Origin: Plasmodium malariae
Taxonomy: Eukaryota; Apicomplexa; Aconoidasida; Haemosporida; Plasmodiidae
NCBI RefSeq assembly: GCF_900090045.1
Contig: NC_041786.1
Span: 1,606,501 to 1,670,500 of the forward strand
Reading direction: 5' to 3'
DNA length: 64,000 nt
The position numbers were made by a program, and so were the translations under genes. Below, piece by piece: positions 48,001 to 58,740 of the stretch; the stretch's first letter is position 1, and every line of letters begins with the position of its first letter. Below the pieces are notes generated by a model. That model saw only the letters and a list, made by a program, of their open reading frames with translations. It searched no databases and had not been told where the DNA came from.

Positions 48001-48840
48001 TTCTATTTTTAATTTTCTGTTGTTTGAATTGTTGCAAAAATCGGAGTAATTATATATATTTTCTGAAGTATTTTTATATTTATCTATATCATAACTATCT
48101 TTCATAGTGGTTTCTATATTATTATTGTACTCATGGGAATGTTCGTTTATATTATCTTTATCTCTTAAAGAGCCTGAAAAATCGTCTTCTTTATAATTTC
48201 CGAAAGTAGGAACCTTTTTAATCGTTAAGCTTTTGTCTTGTTTGTAATTTTTTCTCGAAGATTTATTAGTACATTTTTCCCCAATATTTATTTTATTTTT
48301 TGAGCTGTTTCGTGCTATTTTTGTATTTTGGGGTTTTGAATAAATAGGATGTTTTGACTTTACAATTGAACAAATAGTTGGAAGTTCATAATGTTTTTTG
48401 TATTCACATCCCCAAGATAAAGGGTTCGATTTATGAAGTGTTCCATATGACATTGAAGCCACTCTATAATCTGCATTTATGTTTTGAGTTGTATATTTTG
48501 GAGTAATACTAGATCCTGGTAAATGTAATAGAGTCCCATTTTCTTCAAATTTTTGATTTCTATAGTCTAATGGATTTAGGCTCAGGGAATTAAATTCTTC
48601 ACTTTCCGTTTTTTTAGAAACATTTTTCTTTTTCTTCTTTTTTTTTTTTTTGTTATTTTCATTTTTTATGTAATTTTTATAATAAGCTTTATTAGCTTCA
48701 GAGTATACCTCAATCACATTTTTTATTTCTTTTTCAGACAATGGGTTTGTTTCATTGGCATTTTTTACAACGGTTCCCCTATTTTTAGGTATTCTTCTAA
48801 GAGGAGTTGATGACTTTGTTTTTTCCCTTTGTATTTTCAT
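45031..48840 (-). CDS. Large unknown protein, 1269 residues, single exon
   Basis: Not recognised. It starts MKIQREKTKSSTPLRRIP at a clear ATG with 1.9 kb of AT-rich promoter-side sequence before it. Residues about 80-170 (SLSLNPLDYRNQKFEENG, then HLPGSSITPKY, and SYGTLHKSNPLSWGCEYK) have normal complexity and are the likeliest conserved block. The middle is Lys/Asn/Ser-rich and basic. A degenerate Gln/Thr/Pro repeat (AQTQVPMTQTH type) occupies about residues 780-860, and an Asn-run near 1130. The C-terminus has a short SCFSF-like SSWLKAYVNIQPP patch. The stop is 14 nt upstream of the ATG of the following same-strand frame, far closer than normal here. No TM helices or signal. Confidence 0.72.
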   Translation of the reverse strand: MKIQREKTKSSTPLRRIPKNRGTVVKNANETNPLSEKEIKNVIEVYSEANKAYYKNYIKNENNKKKKKKKKKNVSKKTESEEFNSLSLNPLDYRNQKFEENGTLLHLPGSSITPKYTTQNINADYRVASMSYGTLHKSNPLSWGCEYKKHYELPTICSIVKSKHPIYSKPQNTKIARNSSKNKINIGEKCTNKSSRKNYKQDKSLTIKKVPTFGNYKEDDFSGSLRDKDNINEHSHEYNNNIETTMKDSYDIDKYKNTSENIYNYSDFCNNSNNRKLKIETKNEFRDKGIDLNFTLKRNDNIMEEKSGFSSIQDIEKNSKDRNGELNFVDPKNENCITSIHSNRSVDSNLSNSTLMEFITSDTESKNECYPNECCNSGVSKSSTYLLHRNRHTKGNDAADNSKRVKTKFYDITGTQEKAKYDVHYKDKKILDKNLSNYKSEKEHNLKPKKNKNKELSAVHKENHYESSENASVENSKKYNMSVKCKMDPITDESKHKSCLGEISKKKNSSKLKQKKPCKNCNYLKNNLDHEANLSRDIIYNKSKKKFKIKSSRYTNYPEHKNIQNDNIRNNKLYNKIDLYTSGSHTTPFLSGHHDLTHLSVLKNQHLHGKQSHNISISKPNIQESSKIGQINMCTIKKPPNEIFHMRNELSNIVHNDVPIMQMQINQGKGAYIPNIPVYSYSTPAYTHKIPTTINNIYGNISPNGKIDLSHDRIAENSSELTKDKLCKPEYNTETYQTNALLPNIQTNLVQEYGISAVQNRQPGTQSQMFHMPIELSQAQIQIQTPYTRTEAPIAQTQVPTTLTRVPSVQTPVPMTLTYIPIAQTQVPMTQTHIGTSQSQVPMTHTHMPSVQTQIPTSQRQADFSVMQEKVPQIHAQNLHVQNQIAQTQQIPFIEKPIVIDPITLNEVYSNNEMRNVDKTCNIVVLPNPLVDYKNYNNDNSSCINQNKEESKTDNRFIKSFDINSYAPYNKTENNLNDLNREQYSERSVSKLFTKCGDNIDGMNTKNIKQNNCIERIKALDTGITFLKAEDEISSWLKAYVNIQPPIVNGKKPNRMSYPNVYSNNGNKNVYYTNINNNLAEIFKGPSNFDSLIIHNNSDNSNDNNDGTNSNSNNNNSNSNSNNSNNNNNMNIHEINIPHYSVNSKCTKELNTSQIIKASNEKLINLQNKQLLEILHEKNDVKSNNSNIIQENNYSYNDIKYHAKNNASEKNGHNVVDNTSNCFSFISPTENSQSFENKTNGTIFSAIPEVISVQNQLIQNEAPLTGHLN
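46262..46500 (-). repeat. Degenerate Gln/Thr/Pro repeat in the 1269-residue protein
   Basis: About eight imperfect copies of a 9-10 residue motif such as IAQTQVPMTQ, VPTTLTRVPS and MTHTHMPSVQ. Drift is mostly at third positions and conservative changes, suggesting an older array than the others here. Confidence 0.7.
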
Positions 48841-50750
48841 AATTTAAAAACACATTGACAATGATAAAAAGAAAAAAAAAAGTGATTCATATATTTACGT
48901 TAAAATTAAAACATTTATAGTAGCGCAAAAATTATAACATAAAGGATTATATAGTTCAATTTAAAAATAAAAAAGTTTATTTTAAATATTTTTCTTTATA
49001 TGCGAAAAATTTGTAATTTTATAATTTTATAATTTTAAAATATTTAATAATATGCATGCCACTTGGTAGTAGAATTTACTCTTCATGTTTCAACATGACA
49101 AAAAAAACAAAAAAAATAAAATAACAAAAAGACAAAAGAAAAAAAAAAAATGTTATATTGTATGTATTTATTCTCATAATCGCAGCTTACAGTATAATAT
49201 ATTTATGAGTAATTGATAGTTATGTATGTATCCATACACTCGAATGTGTATGTTTTTTGTTTTTATTATTTATTTTTTATTTTTTCTCTTTTTTTTTTTT
49301 TTTTTTAATAAATACAGCGATGTGTAGCAGTTAGAATTTAGCAAAATTTGCAACTATTTTTTTTATTTTTATTGTGTACAAAAAGAAAATTCTGGCTATA
49401 TAGATGAACTGTTCAGAAAAATTTCGCGTAAAATATGTATATTTTTTTATTTACAGCTAAGTATATATTAAACAATTTCCAAAAATTCTTAGTTCCCGTT
49501 ACTGCAAATATTTTCAGACAGAGGAATGTTAAACAGTAATCATTAAGGAATTACAAAAACATTATTTAAGGTATATATTTTTTTAAAAATATATTCTTAA
49601 TATTTCTCAAAAGAGCATATGAAAATATAAAAAAAATTATGTACATGTAATTAAAATTTAGAAGAGTTCATGTATTATGAACTAATAATTATGTATGTAC
49701 ATTGAAACGTTAATGTGCATAAAAAAAAAAAAAAACATTGTTACAGAAACGTTACACATTTAGTTCCATTTGTAGTTATATATCTCTATACATACGTTAA
49801 TTTTTTTATAAGTAGAATGTATTGTATGAAACTATAAAAATAAATGCAATATATATACATTTTAGGAACTCAATGATACATAAAAAAAAAAAAAAAAATA
49901 GAAAAACAAAAAAGCAAAAAAAATTGACCTTAACAGTTCGCTCTTAAATTCTTTAATATAATATGAAGAGACCTAATAATACTCCAAATCTGTATGTGAA
50001 AGGAATTATAATATAAACTATATAAACACACATTTTTTTTTTAAAAATAATTAGTATATTTTTTTAAAAGGACTTTTTTACAAGGGCTTTTTTTCTTAAA
50101 GGTTGTATTAAAATATTATAGGTGCATACTATAATAATTATTATTTCAAATAGAAATAAGAAATTAAGAGGAAAAGTTTAAAACAAAGTTTTTCGTTTGC
50201 TACATTTATTAATGATCACAAAATTTAAAAGTTCTGAGATATAAAATGAAGTTTTTTTTTTTTTAATATATATAGTTTTGTCTTAACCAAATTATATGCA
50301 TACAACTATTAAACAAGAGTGTGTTTAATAAATTTTATATTTTTTTTACATTCAGTAGAAAATTAATTATAATTTCTTTCTTCTACCAGTAACAGAATAT
50401 GCGTTTTTTTTTTTTTTTTTTTTTTTTATTTACATAAATAACTACTTGTGTGTTTGAAAAAGAGGTTTATTTTTAACCTTTTTTTTTTTTTTTTTTTTTT
50501 TAAAAGTATTGAAGGGTTAAGTTCATCATGCATAAGCCTGTTATTTTGTTTAAAAAGTGTTCTCTAAAATCCTTCTGAAATTTTTTTGTTCTCATACCTT
50601 TAATAATTCAATTTTCGTATGTTTAAATTATTCTGGTATTTGTATAATCAAATGATTGTCTAAAAATTAAAATAAACTTAAAAAGAAAAACTGTATTTTT
50701 AATTGTTACATTTTTTGTAATTAATATATACATATGAAAAAATACATAAA
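48841..50750. other. Divergent promoter region, 1.9 kb
   Basis: Lies between the minus-strand 1269-residue gene and the plus-strand TMEM43-like gene. Very AT-rich with several 14-23 nt T or A runs (49288, 49721, 49880, 50406, 50480). No ORF worth calling. Confidence 0.65.
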
Positions 50751-51124
50751 ATGATAAACAATGAGGAGTTTTGTTTTCCTAAAAGGATTTTATCTATATC
50801 TGTAACAGGACTTACTATATTACTTTTAATATTTACTATTGTCAATGAATACAAATACGTTACTTATTCTAAAGAACTAAGACCCATAATAAAAAATGCT
50901 ACACCAGTAGGAACACATGAATTATATATATATGAAATTAAAAAAAATAAAAAGAAATTATAATTTAAATTTTATATTTCAAAATTAAAACATCTTTTTC
51001 ATGTTAGGTTTCATGCATTCCTCTAGAGGAAAATAACGGAAAAATCATACATATAGTAACAGAAAAAAAGAAGGAAAACAATATAAATGAGAAAAAAAAA
51101 TTGTTCAAAAAGAGATACTATATT

Positions 51125-51160
<36 letters not shown>

Positions 51161-53224
51161 ATATATGCATACGAAATAACAAATATTAATTAAATAATTT
51201 AAAACAGAATTGTCCATTACAAGATCAGGAAATATTTTATGCACCACCAGAATTCAGTAGTAATATATATTCCTTCAGAGGTGTGTTTTTTGAAATAAAA
51301 GTTGAAATGTACCAGTGGGTAAGAGATAGAGGATACTTAGGTTTATTTGCAAGAGGAAAATTTGAGGATCATATAGTAAAAACACCATACAATTTTCTCT
51401 TTTTCTTTAGAAGTAAAAAAAATCCTACGTACATGCCATCTATTGGAAATGTAGGGAGAAAGGTTAATGAAAAAATGTTGCAGTGAAATAACTTAGAGAA
51501 CAAGAACTACACTTAAATTACGAACATGCACATATATAATATATAAAACACATATATGTTTGTTTGTATATGCAAATGTCATTTAACAAATTTTTCTATA
51601 AATGATACTTGTGAAAAGAGCGAATAGGGAATTATGTTATACTTGCATATATATATATATATATATATCGATATATTTGTACATTTGCATTTGTACATGA
51701 GCGCGTGCGTATATATATGCACATATACATGGGCTTTACAATAATAGAATATTTTATGGAATCTCTTGAATGTTGATAACTGCATATTATTCTCACTTTA
51801 GGAAAGAACTAAATGTTTTTAATTAAAATTTATTATACATTTTTAATACATGTTTTTTTAGTATGCTAATTACGCAAAAGCTGGAAATTATAGACTACCA
51901 CGAAATGCCCTCATAAATTTCCAAAAAAAAAAAAAATTAGACTTAGTAGATGATGGCTGGTTTAATGAATCCGAAATAAAACCTCCTTTTACTGTTGACC
52001 ATTTAAATACTAATGTTTACGACAATTATTTATATACTGGAGATCCACTAAACCCTGAAGTATAATTCTTGTTCAATGTGCAAGTTGTGATATATTTTTT
52101 TTTTTTTTCCCAAAAAAAATACACACATAATAGAAAGGGGGGAAAAAAAAAAAAAAAAGAAAAAAAAAAGAAAGAACATTAACAAGATAGAGAAATTATG
52201 AACTAGAATATTATAAATGAATGAACTGTGAATTAGAAAAAAACACTTGTATCATATTTTACATTCAAAATTTGCCATTTTTAATATTTCTTCTTTCTTT
52301 AAGAAACACACATAGAGGGCTAAACAAGAATATTTTTTATGTCTATTTATAGGTCGGTGACATGAGAATATCTTTTTATGGTAGTTCGTCTACCCATGCA
52401 ACAGTTATAGGTGTTCAAAGATCAAGGTTATTAAATACTTTGTTCGAAATAGACGGAGTTAACATAATGCAGCAACATGTGATATTACTATCTGAAGACA
52501 ACAAAATAATGATAAATCAGACTAAAGATTTCATTCATATAAATTATGGGAATATAAAATCATTGTGGCTGTTTAGATTAATTGCCTATTGCCTACTATC
52601 CGTGCAAATATTTTCTTTAATCGAAAATAGCTCAAGGGTAATGCACACATGCATGTAATACACATAAATATATATATATAACATTATGTGTCTGTATGTT
52701 TATACGCATGGGTATATACATGTATACACATATGCATATATATGTATATACACTTGTATATGCTTCCACAACAGCTTGCAAAATTTCTCAAATGGTAAAA
52801 CTTAATTTTAAACTTTTAGAATTTCACATGGAATCTTAGCATAAGCTTCGTTATATCAGCAATCATATTATGCTTATTCCCATGCATTTTCTGGCTCTTT
52901 TGTGATACTGCTGTTTTTTTATTTTTATTGGTCCTAATTTTTTTCTTGTCAATATCCTTATTATTTTTATATAATAATGAAATAGATAATCGATATTATG
53001 AAATGAAAAATTATATGAAGAGAGCAAAAACAGAACCAACAAATTATACATTTTTAAATGTTCCAGACGGCTGTACAGATATATACGAAGAATATAATAA
53101 TAAAAAAAATAAGGCTAATTCAATATTCGATTCAAATAGTGATGCTTCCTTTTATAATTCTATAAATAAAAATAACGAGCCAAAATTTGAATCTTCGCCT
53201 GCTGGAATGTATCACAACATGTGA
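50751..53224 (+). CDS. TMEM43 (LUMA)-like membrane protein, six exons
   Basis: Predicted exons 50751-50906, 51008-51127, 51208-51462, 51862-52059, 52353-52637 and 52820-53224, all phase 0 (472 residues). TMEM43 proteins lie in the ER and inner nuclear membrane of animals and in diverse bacteria. One TM near the N-terminus (ISVTGLTILLLIFTIVNEY) is followed by a large domain with the family marks EENNGKIIHIV, IKVEMYQWV, and NPEVGDMRISFYGSS followed by THATVIGVQRS. The C-terminal part has three or four TM helices (WLFRLIAYCLLSVQIFSLI; LSISFVISAIILCLFP; FLFLLVLIFFLSISLLFLY) and an Asn-rich tail. Exon 2 has a Lys-rich insert. Function in Plasmodium is unknown. Confidence 0.8.
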
Positions 53225-54718
53225 CTGCGGTTTAAATGTATATGTGCAAAACACCGTACGGGGAAATATATAACAATAATATATATATAAAAACAAAAAA
53301 AAATTGAATGACTTCAATATGTATACATATACATATACATATATAAATATATGCATTAATAATAGTAGGATGTAATATTATTTTAATTATGATTCACGTG
53401 TTTGCACCATTTAATGATACTACAATATGACAAAGCCCCTACGCATAACTTAAAAACTACTGTTGTTACAGAACTTCTACAGTTCTCATAAATTTTTGCT
53501 TTTTTGTTATGGCATAAATGTTTTTTTTTTTTTACGTAAACTTGAAAAAACATACATGCACATAACATGTAAATGTATACTTATATGTATACATATAAAT
53601 TAAATACATATATATTATATACATAAATTTTATCTATATATATATTATGTAAATATATACATAAATCATATATATATGTTTTTTTTTCTTATTACACCTT
53701 CATTCTTTTCGTAAATTGTGAATTTATAATTATTGGTTCACTTTTTAAAAATAGTTCTGATTTTTTTTTTTTTTTTTTTTTTTTTTGTCGATTTATCTTT
53801 AGTTTTCAAAATTTAGAATTATTATTAATAATATTTGTTTTAAAAAAGTAACGCTTTTTTTAATAGCTTATTTTTTGCTTTTTGCTTTTTGCTTTTTGCT
53901 TTTTGCTTTTTACTTTTTGCTTTTTACTTTTTGTTTTTCGTTTTTTGCATTTTGCTTTTTTTTTTTTTTTTTGTTTTTTATATTTTTTTCCTTTTAGTTT
54001 TGCTGATGGTACACCTTCATTGTTTTTTCTAATTTGTGTGAATTATTATTATTACAGTGTTTAAAAAAATTTTTATTTTTTTTTTTAGTAGTGTTTTTTT
54101 TATTTTGTTTCTTTGCTTTTCCGATTAACATTCGCTATTTTGTTAATTTTTTTTTTTTTGTTAATGATAAAAAAAAGTAAGGTGAACTTTATTGTCTACT
54201 TACCTTTGCTTTTTCTTTTATGTAAATAATATAAAAATAGCTGTAATTATTAAATACTATGTATAGTAACAAAATTTTTTTACAATTTTTTTTTCTGGTT
54301 AAAACACTTATACACCGTGTATATATGTGTACATATATATATATATATATATAATGAATATATGATGAACACACAATAATAATATTTTACAATAATTTTT
54401 TTCATTTTCTTGTGAGGAAATTTTTTGTTTTTTTTAGATTGTGGTAGCTAAAACTAATTAATTAGTTTGTATTCATTATATATATAATTATATATATAAA
54501 TTTTTTTTTTTTTTTTTTTAAATGAGTAAATATATTAAGGATGATTAAGTTAATTTTATTTTTAGATATATTTGATGGTTACTTTTAATAAATAATTATA
54601 TTAACTACTGGTAAAAATTTAGTAATACATTTGATGACCCTTCAAGTAATGGAGTTAAAAGCGTAAGAATTAAGTATGAACTGTTTTTTTTTTTTCTTTT
54701 TTTTTTTCAAGAGATAAC

Positions 54719-54752
<34 letters not shown>

Positions 54753-54791
54753 TATTAATGTTTTTATAAGTAATGTTGGAAAATCTAAAAT
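53225..54791 (+). other. Intergenic region between TMEM43-like and DGK genes
   Basis: About 1.6 kb. 53871-53960 is a TTTTTGC tandem array; a 28-T run lies at 53759-53786 and a 29-A run at 54724-54752, close to the DGK start. No gene seen; most of it is likely promoter side of DGK. Confidence 0.6.
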
Positions 54792-56429
54792 ATGAAGTAC
54801 ATTTTCTTGTTTGTCAATCCAACATCAGGGGGAAATAGAGCATCTATATTTACGGAAGTAAAAATTTAACAAGAAAAAAAAAAAAAAAATACATAAAGAG
54901 TTACATACAAGTATGTACATATATGTGTATATATATTCCTTGTGTCTGTCAATTTTTTATATGTCCCTTTTTGTTTTTTTTTTTTCTTTTCCATTTTTTG
55001 TATATAGTTAGGAGTAAACGAAATAATATTTCACAAACCGCATAAATGCCATCTTTACATTTACAACATGTTGGATGGAGAAGAAGGTAAGAAACCTGGG
55101 TTTCTTCACCTAAGCTCCGTAATCAATAGCCCTAGGGAACTCGAGAACGAAGACTCACCAAAAAATGGAACACATTCAAACGGAAAGAAGTTAGAAAATA
55201 ATAGCGGAGGGAATAATGGTGGTAGCCCTAATGAGAGCAATAATGCAAATTTGGAAAATTTCCAGGGGGATAAAAACAATAACAGGAAAGCTCTAGTTAG
55301 TACTGAGCGTATAAGCAAGGATTCTAACTGCAATTATAATAGCAGTGGTAATAGTAAGAGTAATGGTAATAGTAGCTACAATGCAGAAAATAAAATAATG
55401 ACCTGCAATGAAAGCAACATCGAAAATAAAGACATATTTGTGTATTTGCTAGTGGCTGGGGGGGATGGAACATTGAATTGGGTACTAAAAGAGGTAGAAT
55501 TTTACGATATTAATCATAACAAGTTTGCTGTAGGTGTTATTCCGTTTGGTACTGGTAATGATTTTGCTAAAGCTTTTGGATGGAAAAAAATTAACGGGAT
55601 TTTTACACACACCTTTTTATTTAATATTTTAAAAAAAATAGTTGATCAAACGTTTAAGTCCAAAATAGAAAAACATGATTACTGGAATATTGAAATAGTT
55701 TTAAATGATGATGGATATTTTAATAAAATTAATTCAAAAACCAAAAAAAAAGAAACATTAACAGAAAATAATGAAACTGTAAGAAAATTAAAATTATGTA
55801 TGAGCAATTATTTTAGTATCGGTATTGGCTCAAGAATAGGAAGAGGTTTTGAAAGGCACCGAAAAAAAAGTGCATTTTTAAATAAATTAATTTATGTTTT
55901 AGAAGGACTTAAAAAGGTTTCTTTTAAAAGAAATATACCCGTTAATTTAATAATTGATAAAATGGTAACTGGCAAAAATTACGATGATGTTATATTTACA
56001 ACAGATAACAATGATGAATACCCATCATTAAAAAAAGCCGTGAGCATTATATGTATTAATATACCATCCTATGCATCAGGTAATGATATATGGAATTATA
56101 CACATAAAATAGGTTTAAAATTACCAAAAAATTTAACCTCAGATCAAAAACAAGTTTATGAAGACTTGAAAAAGGCACAACAAAGTGTAGGGGACGGAAT
56201 TTTAGAATTCGTTATATATCAGTCAGGTATAGACATAGGTTTAGAATTTACAGTAAAAGGAAGAGCATATAGAGTACATCAAGGCTTAGGTCCCTGGAAA
56301 ATTTGCTTCAAAGAAAAATTGAATAGTGTATATTTTCAAGTTGATGGTGAGTACTATCGTATGACTCTACCACAACACGTATCAATAGAACATTATAAAA
56401 AAATTAATGCACTGAAAAATATTATATAA
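54792..56429 (+). CDS. Diacylglycerol kinase, two exons
   Basis: Phosphorylates diacylglycerol to phosphatidic acid, a lipid signal linked to microneme secretion in Plasmodium relatives. Exon 1 54792-54857 (MKYIFLFVNPTSGGNRASIF) joins exon 2 55008-56429 in phase (495 residues). FVNPTSGGN is the opening of the DGK catalytic domain; LLVAGGDGTLNWVL is the ATP-binding GGDGT loop (residue about 172), and VIPFGTGNDFAKAFGW is the PxGTGNDxAR motif. Next comes the DGK accessory domain: NYFSIGIGSRIGRGFERHR, INIPSYASGNDIW, GDGILEFVIYQSG and a QVDGEYYRM end. An Asn/Ser-rich insert of about 110 residues splits the catalytic domain before GGDGT. No C1 domain, EF-hand or TM is seen, so it is a soluble minimal form. 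The short first exon supplies the start; the frame alone would miss FVNP. Confidence 0.9.
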
Positions 56430-58740
56430 GCATTTTCCATAAAAGCGATATTTCTCAGTCTCCGTTCCATTCCACTCGGTTCTATTATACCATGCTGATT
56501 TTTATTATATTATACCATGCTGATTTTTATTATATTACACTATGCTGATATCTATTATATTACTCATGCTGATTTCTATTTTATTTGCACTATGTTCAAT
56601 CTGTTATATATTATGTTATATTCTATTCTGTTCTATTCCCACAATTAGGAAAATGCAATACCCCGTGGGAAAACAACAACGTTAGAAGGTATGCGAAGGT
56701 TCAAAAATATTCTTCATCCATTATTGGTTTATTTTTAATTCTATATTTCTACGCTCTGGTTTAGCAGCGATGATGTACATGCTTGTATGTCTGTCTACCC
56801 ATGAAAGTACACATACATAAGCATGCACGTACATATACATACATACATACTTACATACATACTTACATACGTACATACATACTTACATACATACATACTT
56901 ACATACATACATACTTACATACATACATACTTACATACATACATACTTACATACATACATACTTACATACATACATACATATTTATATATATATATGTAA
57001 TGGCATGGACCTCTCCAGTTTCTCCTTTTTTCCTTTTACTCCGAGCGTTATGTTTTTGTACTTACATTTTTGCATGTCATTTCATACTTGTTCACACCAC
57101 TACACACATATCATATCCTTTCATCGACTTAGCATTTTTCGACAATCTTATGGAAACAATCCTGTTGGTGTTTTTCCCCGATATTTTTGCTGTTTGCACA
57201 TTGGCAAAAATAAATTAATATACACAAACCTACATATATCAAGCATTTAAGTTTTTCTTTAAATATTTAGTAGTTTTTTTCATTTATTTTATGCTTTTAG
57301 CAAATGTACAGTTATTTATGTAATAAGGGAAAAAAAAATAAATAAAAAAAAAAAAAAAAACAAAGCTATTTTTTTTTAATATGTATATACAAAATACGTT
57401 TTTTATTTTTTACTATATATATTTATTTCCTTTTTTTTGTAGTTGCATAATAGCTGCGTAAAAAATTATTATGAATAAAAATAAGAAGAAAACTGGAAAT
57501 AAGTAGCTATGGAATAAAACTATTTCATGCATTTTAAAAATTACATTATTATTATTAAATTTTTATTTAATTTTTATTTAAATTTTGTTTTATTTTTATA
57601 TAATTTTTTTTTTTTTTTTTTTGACGCTCATACATATGTACATATTTGACTGCTACATATAGTAGCTGTAAATTGGCACTGCTTATTAGCCTTGTGTGTA
57701 TCTGTATATCTTTTTATCCACCTTAGTAATAATCTTGAGTTCAATATCAATTTCATTTTTATTCTCTATTTCAACTTCCTTTTTTTTTTTTTTTTTGTAT
57801 GTATAGTATTATCCTCATGAGTACCATAAAAAATCAAAATATTTCCTATGTCGCATACATGATAACGTATATGCCATTCTTCAATTAGTTATTCAGTTAT
57901 TTGGTATAGTTCATATCCTATAAATTTAAAATAAAATCATTGGGAATGGTTATGTTATTTGGGAATTAGCTTTAACGCCGGCATTTGTTGCCTTTTATTT
58001 CTTTCCCTCTCCAAGGGCATAAATAAAAATTATTTATACGCAGCATACGCATGTTTAAGTACGTGTATATAAACATACATAAATACACAAATAAGCAAAT
58101 AGGAAAACGCGCATATATAAAAATTCCTCCATGTGCATATACATTGGTTATGCCTCTTCCTACCCTTGTACATTCTTGTAACTTTTGGATGCCCTATTTT
58201 TTGTGCCAAAAAGAAGGGTAGTTGTTAACACGTTAAAATATACCCACAAAGAGCATATTTTTTTTTTTTTTTTGAGCAAACGAGAATGTGAGTCGAGCAA
58301 CCATATGTTATAAATAGAAGGGAAATAATAATTATTCAATCTTAAAATTTTAAGGTTTGCATGTTTTACCACACGCACATATAATTAATACATACGTGCA
58401 TACATACATAAATACATACGTACATACATACATATACCAGAGAGTAGGCATTGCACAAACTCATTTCGTGAAAAGTACAATTTAGGGATTGTACGAGAAG
58501 GCTATAAGTTTAATAAGTTAAATAGGCAATTTCATAGTCGACTATAAGGAAAAAAAAATAAAAAAAGAAAGTGTTTTATACAAACTTATGCTACACATGT
58601 GTGCATTTTTTCTATGATTGTATATATGGGGTCTTCTCTACTGTGAATTTTAAAAGCGATCCAGTCTTCCCTACCCCATCCAATTTTTTTTTTTTTTTTT
58701 TTTCCAAATAAAGATTAACATCCAGATTAGGAAAAATAAA
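56430..58740. other. Intergenic region with TACATACTTA microsatellite
   Basis: About 2.3 kb between DGK and the RAP-like gene. 56490-56600 has repeated CTATGCTGATTTTTATTATATTA-like units, then the 12-nt microsatellite (separate entry), then poly-A/T runs. No gene is supported. Confidence 0.6.
56820..56985. repeat. 12-nt ACATACATACTT microsatellite
   Basis: About twelve copies of ACATACATACTT with a few CGTACATA variants, downstream of DGK. It produces Tyr/Thr/His/Ile frames that are not coding. Confidence 0.9.

Noticed and set aside
56783..57250. Tyr/Thr/His repeat ORFs downstream of DGK
   Set aside because: They come from the 12-nt ACATACATACTT microsatellite, not a protein gene.
58160..58378. 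Minus-strand 72-codon ORF near the RAP-like gene
   Set aside because: No homology recognised, contains a poly-A tract and no supporting splice or start context.
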